Source: Myxococcus hansupus (GTDB lineage: Bacteria; Myxococcota; Myxococcia; Myxococcales; Myxococcaceae). From it: a stretch of 64,000 bases of DNA. Positions 25,369 to 34,226 of the stretch are shown here, piece after piece (the stretch's first letter is position 1; the number at the start of each line of letters is the position of its first letter). The stretch spans positions 4,546,501-4,610,500 of the forward strand of contig NZ_CP012109.1 of the NCBI RefSeq assembly GCF_000280925.3, given 5' to 3'. The translations under genes were made by a program, and so were the position numbers. The notes under the pieces are model-generated. The model was not told the origin of the DNA. It worked only from the letters and a program-made list of their open reading frames with translations, and searched no databases.

Positions 25369-27339
25369 CTACCCCAGCGACGCGGTCGCCTCGGCCAGCT
25401 TCTCCTGCGCGGCCTCCCAGCGGGCGTAGAGGTCTTCCAGCTCGTCCTTGCTGGCCCGGTGCGTATCCATCAACGGCTTGGCGCGCGCGAAGTCATTGTA
25501 GAGCGCGGGGTCCGCGAGCTGCGCCTCGCGCTCCTTCTGCCCGGCCTCCACCTCGGCGATGCGCGCCTCCAGCTTCGCGATCTCCTTCTTGAGGGGCCCT
25601 TCCACCACGCTGCGGCGCTGACGGGCCTCGGCCTCCAGTCGCTTGCGGTCCTTCTCCGACACGGGCCCGGAGGACGCCGCCTTGTCGCCGCGCGCGAGGC
25701 CCGCCGCCGCGGCCGCTGCCTCCGCCTGCTGAAGCTGCTGCTGGTGATACAGATAGTCATCCAGGGTGCCCGGGTGCGGCGTGAGCTTGCCATCCGCCAC
25801 CTCCCACACCTGGGACGCCAGCCCGTTGATGAAGCTGCGGTTGTGGCTGACGAACAGCAGCGTGCCGCTGTAGCTCTTCAGCGCTTCAATCAGCATCTCG
25901 GACGAGTCCAGGTCCAGGTGGTTGGTGGGCTCGTCCATCAGCAGGAAGTTGGAGGGCACCAAGAGCAGCTTGGCCAGCGCCACGCGCGCGCGCTCACCAC
26001 CGCTCAGCACGCCAATGGGCTTCTCGACATCGTCCCCGCTGAAGAGGAACGCGCCGAGCACGCCGCGCACGTAGCTCTCCGGCTTGTCCGCGGCCAGCGG
26101 GCGCACCTCTTCGATGATGCTGTTCTGCCGGTCCAGCTTGTCCGCGTGGTGCTGCGCGTAATAGCCCACCACCACGTTGTGCCCCAGCGTCACCGTCCCG
26201 CTGTCTGGCGTGAGCTCGCCCGCCACCATCTTCAGCAGCGTCGTCTTGCCCGCGCCGTTCGCGCCCACCACGGCGATGCGCTGCCCGCGCTCCACGCGCC
26301 CGGTGAGGCCGTTGTAGACAGTCTGCGCGCCATAGTGCTTGGTGATGCCCTCCAGCGTCACCACGTCGCGGCCGCTCCGCTCCACCTCGGGGAAGCGGAA
26401 CTTCATCGTCGTCCGCTCCTCCAGGACCTGCACCTTCTCCATCTTCGCCAGCATCTTGGCGCGGCTCTGGGCCTGCCGCGCCTTGGTGGCCTTGGCGCCG
26501 AAGCGGTCGATGAAGCCCTGCAGCTCCGCGCGGCGAGACTCCACCTTCTCCGCGCGCGCCTTCAGCAGCTCCTTCTCCTCGGCGCGCAGGCGCTTGTACT
26601 CGTCGTAGTTGCCCGCGTACTCGCGCACGCCCTCCACTTCCAGGGACACCACCCGGTTGATCTGCCGGTTGAGGAAGTCCTTGTCGTGGGAGATGAGCAC
26701 CAGCGCCTTGTTGGAGCGGCGCATGAAGTCGTCGAACCACGTGAGCGTGGGCACGTCCAGGTGGTTGGTGGGCTCGTCCAGGAGCAGCAGGTCCGGGTCC
26801 TGGAGCAGCAGTCCGGCCAGGGCCGCGCGCATGCGCCAGCCGCCGGACAGCGCGGAGGTAGGCTTGGCCAGGTCCGCGTCCCGGAAGCCGAGCCCCTTGA
26901 GGATGCGCTCGGCGTGGTGGCGGCCATAGCGGTTCTCGAAGTCGTCCAGCTCCGCGTGCAGTTCCGCCAGGGACTGCGACAGCTCGAGCTGGTCCTCCTC
27001 GTCCGTGGCCGCGGCGAGCGCCTCCTCGGTGACCTTGAGGCGGGCCTCCATGGCGTCGCGGCCGGGCACGGTGCTCATCACCGCCTCCACCACCGACCCG
27101 TCCGGCAGCCCGGCGATTTCCTGCGGCAGGTAGCCCGCCCGGGCCTTGCGGCTGTACTGCACCGTCCCGGAGTCCGGCTGGGCCACTCCCGCCAGGATCT
27201 TCATCAGCGAGCTCTTGCCTGTCCCGTTGGCCCCCACGAGGCCTACCCGGTCCCTTGGACCCAGAGTGAAACTGTCCTGATCGAACAGGACCTTCTTTCC
27301 ATAGGAGAGGCTGAGGTCCTGGGCGATGACGAGGCTCAT
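25369..27339 (-). CDS. ABC-F family ATPase (Uup/YheS-like)
   Basis: 656 residues, two ABC cassettes and no membrane segments. Cassette 1: Walker A GANGTGKSS, signature LSGGWRMR, Walker B LLLLDEPTNHLD. Cassette 2: Walker A GANGAGKTT, signature LSGGERARVALAKLL, Walker B FLLMDEPTNHLD. The linker between them carries the charged helical pair typical of ABC-F (P-site tRNA interaction motif region). The C-terminal 110 residues (KEIAKLEARIAEVEAGQKER) are a coiled coil as in Uup. ABC-F proteins act on ribosomes to relieve stalling; resistance function is not implied. Confidence 0.9.
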   Translation of the reverse strand: MSLVIAQDLSLSYGKKVLFDQDSFTLGPRDRVGLVGANGTGKSSLMKILAGVAQPDSGTVQYSRKARAGYLPQEIAGLPDGSVVEAVMSTVPGRDAMEARLKVTEEALAAATDEEDQLELSQSLAELHAELDDFENRYGRHHAERILKGLGFRDADLAKPTSALSGGWRMRAALAGLLLQDPDLLLLDEPTNHLDVPTLTWFDDFMRRSNKALVLISHDKDFLNRQINRVVSLEVEGVREYAGNYDEYKRLRAEEKELLKARAEKVESRRAELQGFIDRFGAKATKARQAQSRAKMLAKMEKVQVLEERTTMKFRFPEVERSGRDVVTLEGITKHYGAQTVYNGLTGRVERGQRIAVVGANGAGKTTLLKMVAGELTPDSGTVTLGHNVVVGYYAQHHADKLDRQNSIIEEVRPLAADKPESYVRGVLGAFLFSGDDVEKPIGVLSGGERARVALAKLLLVPSNFLLMDEPTNHLDLDSSEMLIEALKSYSGTLLFVSHNRSFINGLASQVWEVADGKLTPHPGTLDDYLYHQQQLQQAEAAAAAAGLARGDKAASSGPVSEKDRKRLEAEARQRRSVVEGPLKKEIAKLEARIAEVEAGQKEREAQLADPALYNDFARAKPLMDTHRASKDELEDLYARWEAAQEKLAEATASLG

Positions 27340-27445
27340 GGCGGCGGGGATGTAACAGCCCGCGAGCCCCTCGGGAATGTCGGATGTGCCCGCTCGTTTG
27401 CTTCACGGGCCTACAGGGGCTTTCCGGACTGGGCCAGGGCCTGTC

Positions 27446-27451
27446 TATACT
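27446..27451 (+). promoter_or_regulatory. Possible -10 element close to the kinase start
   Basis: TATACT ends 10 bases before the ATG at 27462, so the message would have only a few leader bases. The matching -35 (TCCGGA at 27423) is poor. There is no Shine-Dalgarno ahead of the ATG, which fits near-leaderless translation. Confidence 0.35.
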
Positions 27452-27461
27452 CGGGCCCCAC

Positions 27462-29168
27462 ATGGCTGCCCCCTGTCCTCATTGCGGAAGCACCGACGGC
27501 GTCGACCACCTCTGTTCCGGCCAGAGCCTCCAGCTCCTGGGCCAGGTCCTCGACGGTCGTTACAAAATTGAAAGCGTGCTCGGTCAGGGCGGCATGGGCA
27601 TGGTGTTTCGCGCCACCCAGACGTCCGTTCAACGTCCGGTGGCGGTGAAGACGCTCAACCCGTCGCTCGCCGCCGCGCCTCAGTTCTTCGAGCGGTTCCG
27701 CCGGGAGGCGGAGCTCGCCAGTCGCCTGCGCCACCCGAACGTCATCACCATCTTCGACTTTGGCCGGTCGCCGGACGGCACCTGCTACTACGTGATGGAG
27801 CTCCTGGAGGGCGAAAGCCTCAAGGAGACGGTGAAGCGCCAGGGGCCCATGTCCCTGCGCCGCGCGCTGAGCCTCGTGGAGCAGGCCTGCCAGGGTCTGG
27901 CGCACGCCCACGCCGAGGGCTGCGTCCACCGTGACTTGAAGCCGCACAACATCATGGTGCAGCAGCTCAGCGGCCAGGACTTCGTGAAGGTGCTGGACTT
28001 CGGTCTGGTGAAGGCCATGGAGTCCGAGGAGGAGGAGCAGCTCACCTCGACCGGACAGGTGCTGGGCACCCCCCAGTACATGCCGCCCGAGCAGGCCGGT
28101 GGCGAGTCCGTGGACCAGCGCTCCGACCTGTACTCCATGGCGGGCGTCCTCTACTTCTGCCTCACGGGCAGCTCGCCCTTCGGCGCGAACACCGTGCGCA
28201 AGGCGCTGACGGCGTCGCTCACCCAGGCGGTGCCGTCCGTCAACACCCGGCGCCAGGGCGCGCCCGTCCCCGCCACGCTGGATGCCTTCTTCAAGAAGGC
28301 GCTCGCCCCCGAGAAGGAGGACCGCTACCAGAACGCGCAGGAGTTCATCGACTCCATGCTGGACACGGTGGCGGACCTCTCGAACGAGGAGCTCGACGCC
28401 ATGCCGAGCGGCGGCGTCTCCGGTGGCAGCGAGCGCGGCAGCAACAGCCGCAGCCGCCCGGGAAGCCGCTCCAACCGTCAGGGCAGCCAGAGCGGCATCC
28501 GCTCCTCGCGCGTGGGCGCCGCGCCCACCCTGGGCCGGGGCTCCACGCCCTCCAACGTCGTGGTGGCCAGGACGCAGGCGGGCGGCGGCACCAGCGCCTC
28601 TTCCGTGAGCCGGGCCCGGCCCGCAGCGGCCCGTAGCGCAACGCCCCCGCCGCCCCCTCCCGAGCCGGAGGGCATGTCCACCGGCAAGAAGGTGGCGCTC
28701 GTCGCGGTGCCGTTGGTGCTGCTCGGAATCGGCGCGGCCGTGGTCATGGGCAATCAGGGCGGCACGCCGCCCGCGGCGCCCGTGACGGTGAACGTGCCGC
28801 GCGACACGCCCCCGCCAACGACCCAGGTCGTGGCCAGCAACACCGGCACCGGCTCAACCGAGGCGGCCGTCATCACGGTCAGCCTGGACTCCACGCCGAC
28901 CGGCGCTTCCATCTACGAGGGTGAGGAGATGGTCGGCACCACGCCCACGAAGCTGCAGTTGCGCCGCGACAAGGTGCACACCTTCACCTTCCGTTCGGCG
29001 GGCCATCAGGACAAGGACCTGACGCTGAACCTGCGCCGCATCGCGGGGGATACGCAGTCCGCCAACGTGACGCTGGAGCCGGCGCGCGCCGCGGCGCCGT
29101 CCCGTCCCGCACGTCCGGCCCCGAAGCCCGCGGGCCCCTCCGGGCCCGACATCTCCGTGTTCGAGTAG
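27462..29168 (+). CDS. Ser/Thr protein kinase with zinc ribbon and PEGA domain
   Basis: 568 residues. An N-terminal CPHC plus a later Cys at residue 15 form a partial zinc ribbon. The kinase domain (about 30-295) has the Gly-rich loop LGQGGMGMVF, VAVKTL, catalytic HRDLKPHN, DFGLVKAM and PPEQ. A Ser/Arg/Pro-rich linker (about 310-400) leads to one membrane segment (VALVAVPLVLLGIGAAVVM). The outer part contains a PEGA domain (VSLDSTPTGASIYEGEEMVG), a likely binding module. This is the Hanks-type architecture common in myxobacteria. Start ATG 27462 places the Cys motif at the N-terminus. A perfect terminator follows. Confidence 0.92.
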   Translation: MAAPCPHCGSTDGVDHLCSGQSLQLLGQVLDGRYKIESVLGQGGMGMVFRATQTSVQRPVAVKTLNPSLAAAPQFFERFRREAELASRLRHPNVITIFDFGRSPDGTCYYVMELLEGESLKETVKRQGPMSLRRALSLVEQACQGLAHAHAEGCVHRDLKPHNIMVQQLSGQDFVKVLDFGLVKAMESEEEEQLTSTGQVLGTPQYMPPEQAGGESVDQRSDLYSMAGVLYFCLTGSSPFGANTVRKALTASLTQAVPSVNTRRQGAPVPATLDAFFKKALAPEKEDRYQNAQEFIDSMLDTVADLSNEELDAMPSGGVSGGSERGSNSRSRPGSRSNRQGSQSGIRSSRVGAAPTLGRGSTPSNVVVARTQAGGGTSASSVSRARPAAARSATPPPPPPEPEGMSTGKKVALVAVPLVLLGIGAAVVMGNQGGTPPAAPVTVNVPRDTPPPTTQVVASNTGTGSTEAAVITVSLDSTPTGASIYEGEEMVGTTPTKLQLRRDKVHTFTFRSAGHQDKDLTLNLRRIAGDTQSANVTLEPARAAAPSRPARPAPKPAGPSGPDISVFE

Positions 29169-29176
29169 CAGCGGGT

Positions 29177-29204
29177 GCGCCGTGGCCTGAAGAGGCCACG
29201 GCGC
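29177..29204. terminator. Bidirectional terminator between the kinase and sirtuin genes
   Basis: Perfect 12-bp stem GCGCCGTGGCCT/AGGCCACGGCGC with the loop GAAG, between the convergent stop codons at 29168 and 29218. There are no long T-runs, but stem strength and position support it. Confidence 0.7.
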
Positions 29205-29217
29205 GTCCACGCCCGAA

Positions 29218-29955
29218 TCAGACGAGCTTCGCCAGCGTGGGAAGAACCTGACCGCTCTTCCCCTGGACGGAATGCTCGAAGCGGCCGGAGTTCTCCGCCG
29301 GGTCGAGGTTGATGAGCCAGGTCTCGCCCCCCGCCTCGCGCACGTGGTCCACGATGCCAGCGGCGGGGTACACGGCGCCGGAGGTCCCCGCGGCGAGGAA
29401 GATGAAGCGCCCGCCGGACGTGGAGCCTCGCAGCGCGAAGTCCTCGATGCGCTGCATGTCGGCCGGGTCCAGGTACTCGCCAAACCAGACGATGTGCGGC
29501 CGAAGCTGGGCGCCGCACGCATCACACTCCGGCACCGCGCCATTCGGGTACACGGTGGCGTCCTCGAACACCGGACGCTTGCACTGGGTGCACCGCGTCT
29601 TGAAGAGGTTGCCGTGCATCTCCACCACGCGTTGACTGCCTGCGCGCGTGTGCAGGCCGTCGATGTTCTGCGTCGCGAGCAGGAAGCGGTCCCCCAGGTG
29701 GCGCTCCCAGGCGACGAGCGCTTCGTGCCCTGGGTTGGGATGGACAGTCGCGGCGGCCTTGCGGCGTTCGGAATAGAAGCGCCAGACCAGGGCCGGGTCT
29801 TTCTGGAAGCCCTGGGGAGACGCGACGGCCTCCACGGGCTGGTCTTCCCAAAGTCCGCCCATCCCTCGGAAGGTGGGAACTCCGCTTTCAGCGGAGACAC
29901 CCGCGCCCGTGAGGACGAGCAGCCAGGTACGCGAATCGAGGATGAGCGAATCCAT
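29218..29955 (-). CDS. cobB: NAD-dependent protein deacylase, sirtuin (CobB/Sir2)
   Basis: 245 residues, complete Sir2 fold. NAD-binding motif GAGVSAESGVPTFRG at about 17-31, then TQNIDGLHTRAG and the catalytic His in VEMHGNLF. Zinc is held by the tetrad CTQC...CDAC. It removes acyl groups from lysines using NAD. SAESGVPTFRG is the usual class III-like variant. The start ATG 29955 lies 100 bases from the divergent fRMsr gene. It converges with the kinase gene. Confidence 0.92.
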   Translation of the reverse strand: MDSLILDSRTWLLVLTGAGVSAESGVPTFRGMGGLWEDQPVEAVASPQGFQKDPALVWRFYSERRKAAATVHPNPGHEALVAWERHLGDRFLLATQNIDGLHTRAGSQRVVEMHGNLFKTRCTQCKRPVFEDATVYPNGAVPECDACGAQLRPHIVWFGEYLDPADMQRIEDFALRGSTSGGRFIFLAAGTSGAVYPAAGIVDHVREAGGETWLINLDPAENSGRFEHSVQGKSGQVLPTLAKLV

Positions 29956-30055
29956 GTCGGCTCCTGTGCGGCGGCAATTGAATCAAGCTATGGATGGGAC
30001 GCGAACTCTATCGGGGCCTGACGCTTCGGACGGGTCGCGTTTCGAGGTCCGAATC

Positions 30056-30541
30056 ATGGCGGAAGTCACCCTGGATTTGCGCGGCCTGCCCAAGGCCGAG
30101 GCCTATGCCGAGCTGAAGCAGCACGTGCTGGCGGTGCTCGAGGGAATCGACGACGACATCACCGGCATGTCCACCATGAGCTGCCTGCTGCACCACGCCT
30201 TCGGGCATCTGTGGACGGGCTTCTACCGCGTCGTGACGCCGGGGCGGCTGCTCCGCGTGGGCCCCTATCAGGGCACGCTCGGGTGCCTGGAAATCCCCTT
30301 TGGCAAGGGCGTGTGCGGTGCCGCCGCGGCGAAGGGCGAGACGGTCCTGGTGGCGGACGTCCACGCCTTCCCCGGCCACATCACCTGCGACGGGCGCTCC
30401 GCGTCGGAGATTGTCGTCCCGGTGTTCGGCCGCGACCGCGAGCTGATCGCCGTGCTCGACGTCGACTCCGAACACAAGGGCGCCTTCGACGAGGTGGACC
30501 GCCGCGAGCTGGAAGCGTTGATGCGCTGGTTCCAGAAGTAG
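30056..30541 (+). CDS. msrC: Free methionine-(R)-sulfoxide reductase (GAF domain)
   Basis: 161 residues, a single GAF domain. The three cysteines of fRMsr are present: Cys77 (TLGCLEIP), Cys87 (GKGVCG) and Cys111 (HITCDGRS). Their spacing of 10 and 24 residues is the same as that of the E. coli enzyme (Cys84, 94, 118). It reduces free Met-R-sulfoxide in the cytoplasm, using thioredoxin. The final part SEIVVPVFGRDRELIAVLDVDS is also typical. The ATG at 30056 is where homology begins. No redox partner gene is adjacent. Confidence 0.9.
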   Translation: MAEVTLDLRGLPKAEAYAELKQHVLAVLEGIDDDITGMSTMSCLLHHAFGHLWTGFYRVVTPGRLLRVGPYQGTLGCLEIPFGKGVCGAAAAKGETVLVADVHAFPGHITCDGRSASEIVVPVFGRDRELIAVLDVDSEHKGAFDEVDRRELEALMRWFQK

Positions 30542-30560
30542 CGGCGGCCCGGGTTCGACG

Positions 30561-31472
30561 TCAGCTCGCGCGGGCGTACGCCACGGCGAGCTGACCGGCG
30601 AAGCGCGCGTTGTTGGTGAGCAGCGCCAGGTTGGCCTTGAGCGTCTTGCCCCCCGTGCGCTTGGCCATCTCCGACAGCAGGAAGGGCGTCACGGCCTTGC
30701 CCCGGATGCCCTGCCGGTCCGCGTCCGCGAGCGTGGCGGCGATGTGCAGCTCCACCTCGTTGCGCGGCAGGGACGTCTCCTCGGGCGGCGGCACGGTGTA
30801 GAGCACCCCGCCCTGCCCCAGCGCCTCGAAGCGGGCGCGGGCGATGCGCGCGGCCGTGGCCACGTCGTCCGCGCGGTGCTCCAGGGGAATGCCCGAGCCC
30901 CGGCTGTAGAACGACGGCAGCTCGTCCGTGCCCACGCCGATGACGGGCACGCCGGCCGTCTCCAGCAGCTCCATCGTCTTGGGCAGATCCAACACCGACT
31001 TGGCCCCCGCGCACACCACGGCGACGGGAAAGCGCGACAGGGCGGCGATGTCCTGGGAGATGTCGAAGTGCTCGGACGCCCCACGGTGCACACCGCCAAT
31101 GCCGCCCGTGGAGAAGACGCGGATGCCCGCGGCGGCGGCCAGCTCACAGGTGGCGCTCACCGTGGTGCCGCCCGAGGCGCGCGTGGCCACGGCCACGGCC
31201 AGGTCACGGGAGCCGAGCTTGAGCAGGCGCTCCTTGCCCTCGGCCAGCCGGCGCATCTGGGCCTCTTCCAGGCCCACCCACAGCTCCCCGTCGATGATGG
31301 CGGTGGCGGCGGGGACGGCACCCGCGCGCCGGATCGCCTCTTCGCACGCGCGGGCGGCGGCCAGGTTGTCCGGATAGGGAAGCCCCTGAGCCACGACGCT
31401 CGTCTCCAGCGCCACCAGGGGCTCGCCGTTCTTCAGCGCGCGGCGAACCTCTTCCGAAAAATGTAGGTCCAT
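30561..31472 (-). CDS. psuG: Pseudouridine-5'-phosphate glycosidase
   Basis: 303 residues. PsuG cleaves pseudouridine 5'-phosphate to uracil and ribose 5-phosphate. Family motifs: ALETSVVAQGLPYPDNL near the start, VPAATAIIDGELWVGL, STGGIGGVHRG, and VCAGAKSVLDLPKTMELLE. An ATG at 31472 with AGGGG upstream is preferred to a GTG six codons earlier. The pseudouridine kinase partner (psuK) is not adjacent. Downstream is a convergent gene; upstream the EamA gene diverges across 76 bases. Confidence 0.92.
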   Translation of the reverse strand: MDLHFSEEVRRALKNGEPLVALETSVVAQGLPYPDNLAAARACEEAIRRAGAVPAATAIIDGELWVGLEEAQMRRLAEGKERLLKLGSRDLAVAVATRASGGTTVSATCELAAAAGIRVFSTGGIGGVHRGASEHFDISQDIAALSRFPVAVVCAGAKSVLDLPKTMELLETAGVPVIGVGTDELPSFYSRGSGIPLEHRADDVATAARIARARFEALGQGGVLYTVPPPEETSLPRNEVELHIAATLADADRQGIRGKAVTPFLLSEMAKRTGGKTLKANLALLTNNARFAGQLAVAYARAS

Positions 31473-31548
31473 GCCCCTGGCGTTTAGCACGGCCGCCTCG
31501 CCACGTCGGCTTGCGCGCGAGGCCCCGCGGGCCTATTCCCCTGCCGCC

Positions 31549-32457
31549 GTGTCCACCTCCGCCACCCCCGTGGTCCCCGCGCCTCCGCGCGCATTCTCCG
31601 CGTCCGACCTGGCCATCGTCGGCGTCGTCATTGTCTGGGGCACCAACTACACGGTGGTGAAGGAGGCGATGGCCACGCTTCCACCGCTGGCCTTCATGTC
31701 GCTGCGCTTCACCATCGCGGCGCTGGCCATGGGCGCGCTGCTCCTGGGCATCGAAGGCTGGAAGCCCCTCCCCCGTCCGGTGTTCCTCAAGCTGATGGGG
31801 CTCGGGCTGGTGGGCAACACCGTGTACCAGCTCTGCTTCATCGTCGGTTTGGCGAACACCTCCGTGGCGAACAGCGGGATGTTGACGGCGGTGACGCCGG
31901 TGCTGGTCGCCGCCCTGGGGGCGCTGCTCGGGGTGGAGCGGCTCACCCGCCCGCTCGGGGTGGCGCTGGCCCTGGGCGTGGTGGGGATGCTGCTCGTGCT
32001 GGGAGGACGCGGCGCCTCGGAGAGCGGCGCGTCCTGGTTCGGCGACGTGCTCATCGTCGGCGCGAGCGTGTGTTGGGCCATCTATACGGTGGGCATCCGC
32101 ACCGTGGGCCCGGAGGTCTCCGCGCTGCGCATCACCGCCATCAGCATGCTGACCGGGGCACCGGGCGTGGTGCTCGCGGGCGTGCCCGAGCTGCTTCGGC
32201 TGGACACCTCCCACATCCCCGTCGGCGCCTGGGCGGGACTGGTGTACTCCGCCTTGGTGCCGCTGGTGCTCGCGTACTTCATCTGGGGCCGCACGGTGCA
32301 GAAGGTCGGCAGCAGCCGCGCGGGGCTCTACAACACGGGCATTCCCGTGGTCGCGGCCCTCACCGCGTGGGCCGTCCGAGGCGAGCGGCCCACGCTGTTT
32401 CAGGTCATCGGCGCGGGGCTCGTCCTGGGTGGCGTGCTGCTCAGCCGGCGACGGTAG
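31549..32457 (+). CDS. EamA/DMT-family membrane transporter
   Basis: 302 residues with ten hydrophobic helices in two EamA repeats (first begins LAIVGVVIVWGTNYTVVKEA; second begins GDVLIVGASVCWAIYTVGIR). This is the drug/metabolite transporter superfamily; the substrate cannot be told. Start GTG 31549 leaves a short Ala/Pro-rich N-terminus before the first helix; the frame is open further up, so the start is uncertain. It converges with the FHA gene, 12 bases apart. Confidence 0.85.
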   Translation: MSTSATPVVPAPPRAFSASDLAIVGVVIVWGTNYTVVKEAMATLPPLAFMSLRFTIAALAMGALLLGIEGWKPLPRPVFLKLMGLGLVGNTVYQLCFIVGLANTSVANSGMLTAVTPVLVAALGALLGVERLTRPLGVALALGVVGMLLVLGGRGASESGASWFGDVLIVGASVCWAIYTVGIRTVGPEVSALRITAISMLTGAPGVVLAGVPELLRLDTSHIPVGAWAGLVYSALVPLVLAYFIWGRTVQKVGSSRAGLYNTGIPVVAALTAWAVRGERPTLFQVIGAGLVLGGVLLSRRR

Positions 32458-32469
32458 GCTCGCGCCCGT

Positions 32470-34170
32470 TCAGCCGCGACGGCCTCGCTCCACCGAGAGG
32501 CCGTACTCTTCAATCTTCTTGTCCAACGTGGGACGGCTGATGCCGAGCAGCTCGGCGGCACGCACCTTCTTTCCGGAGGCCTCTCGCAGGGCCTCGGCGA
32601 TGGCATCCCGCTCCAGTCGAGCCACGCGGCCCTGGAGCGTCTTGGCCCCGGAGTCGTCTCCCTCCTGAACCTCCGGAGGAAGCTGCAGCGCGCCCACGCG
32701 GCTGTCGGCGTAGAGCAGGCCGAGCCGCTCACCCACCAACTCCAGTTCGCGCAGATTCTGGGGCCACGCGTATTCGGAGAGGAGACGGCGGGCCTCCGGG
32801 CTGAGCGTCGGAGGCTCCTTGCGAATCCGCCGGGCCGCGCGCGCCGCGAACTGCTCCAGCAGCGGCAGGATGTCCGCGCGCCGCTCCCGCATCGGCGGCG
32901 CATCCAGCTCGAACCCCGAGAGGCTTCGCGCCAGCGACGGCTCCACATCGCCTCGCGCCGAAAGCAACGTCACGGGTGCGGACGCGGTGGCCAGGATGCG
33001 CACGTCGACGGCCTCCTCGCCGCCCTGCCGCGCTGGCGCTGAACGGCGCGCCAACGCCCTCGCGAACCGCTCCGAGGCGGGCCGGGAGAGGGACTCCACA
33101 TGCAGCAACACCAGCGAGCCCCCATCCGCGCGCAGCATCGCGGAGACGAGGGGCGGCTGCCCGGGCCCGCTCGCGCGACCGAACAGGGCCTCCTCCACCG
33201 CGGCGGGCGGCTCGCGGCAATCCACCACCACGAAGGGCCCCAGTGCCCGAGGCGAGCGCGCATGGACGAAGCGAGCCAGGAGCGCCTTGCCGACGCCCGC
33301 CTCACCGTGGATGACCACCGGCGCGGCGCTGGGGGCCACCCTGCGCGCCAGCTCCAGCAGCGCCCGCAGCGGCCGGGAGGTCCCCGTCAGCGCGGGCACC
33401 GAGACTTCCCCTTCCGCTCGCGAGTTCACGGTGGTGTACGCCTCGCCGCCCAGCCGCCCGAGCGCCGCGAGCAACTGCCCCTCGCCCTCGGTGAACTTCG
33501 GCTCCGCGCGCGTGACGTACAGCACGCCAAACGGCATTCCGCCCGACGCCACGAGCGGCGCGCAGAGAACGTCATCCGTCTGGATGAGCTCCTTGCGCTC
33601 CAACGCGGCCTGCGCCAACGCGCGAGGCATCGTCAACGCCTCCGCGCCCGCCACCGCGGCGGTGAGCAGCCCGTCACTGCTCCCCAGCAACGCGGCGGCG
33701 CGGTCCGCGTTGAGCGCATGGGCCACCTCGTCAGCGAGACGCCGCAGCACCAACGCGCCACTCGTCGCGCCAAGCAGCGCGATGCCCGCCGAGTACATGG
33801 CCGCCGCCGTCCCCACGTGCGGCAGGACTTCTTCGATGGGGACCTGGCCCATGTGCTCCGGCGCATCGGACACCAGCGTCACGGGCGGCGGCTCGAAGAG
33901 GGCCGTCGTCGCGCCCACGCGCACCTGGTCGCCGGGCTTGAGGACGACCTCATCGGTCAGCCGCTCGCCGTTGACGAGCGTGCCGTTGCGCGAGCGCAAG
34001 TCACGGATGCGTGCCTGACCGTCGACGACGGAAATCAACGCGTGTTTGCGGGAGACCTGATGGTCATCCAGCGGGATTTCGCACGACGGGCTGCGACCGA
34101 TCGTCGCCTCCGCGAGGACGTCGTAACGTCGCCCCGCGGAAGGACCGGACAGCAGCAGAAGAGCGGGCAT
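32470..34170 (-). CDS. FHA-GAF-like-degenerate AAA+-Fis protein
   Basis: 566 residues. FHA domain at 20-95 with GRS (25-27), SRKH (40-43) and NGTLVNG (62-68), able to bind phosphothreonine. A GAF-like region covers about 115-250. The next region aligns with the sigma54-activator AAA+ domain, but key parts are changed: GEAGVGKALL (289-298) lacks the usual Glu after GK, no GAFTGA loop is seen where it should follow LFG (330-340), and Walker B reads LVLLHVE (353-359) without Asp-Glu. The C-terminus is a good Fis HTH (AAELLGISRPTLDKKIEEYG). Probably a phosphorylation-sensing DNA-binding regulator that cannot drive sigma54 itself. Confidence 0.8.
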   Translation of the reverse strand: MPALLLLSGPSAGRRYDVLAEATIGRSPSCEIPLDDHQVSRKHALISVVDGQARIRDLRSRNGTLVNGERLTDEVVLKPGDQVRVGATTALFEPPPVTLVSDAPEHMGQVPIEEVLPHVGTAAAMYSAGIALLGATSGALVLRRLADEVAHALNADRAAALLGSSDGLLTAAVAGAEALTMPRALAQAALERKELIQTDDVLCAPLVASGGMPFGVLYVTRAEPKFTEGEGQLLAALGRLGGEAYTTVNSRAEGEVSVPALTGTSRPLRALLELARRVAPSAAPVVIHGEAGVGKALLARFVHARSPRALGPFVVVDCREPPAAVEEALFGRASGPGQPPLVSAMLRADGGSLVLLHVESLSRPASERFARALARRSAPARQGGEEAVDVRILATASAPVTLLSARGDVEPSLARSLSGFELDAPPMRERRADILPLLEQFAARAARRIRKEPPTLSPEARRLLSEYAWPQNLRELELVGERLGLLYADSRVGALQLPPEVQEGDDSGAKTLQGRVARLERDAIAEALREASGKKVRAAELLGISRPTLDKKIEEYGLSVERGRRG

Positions 34171-34226
34171 GGGTGCGCGGAGACTAGCGCTACGCGGTAC
34201 GCGGGCAAGACTCCTGGGGGCGGACG

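Noticed and set aside
32470-34170. A classical sigma54 activator
   Set aside because: It lacks the GAFTGA loop and Walker B acidic residues, so it is described as degenerate.
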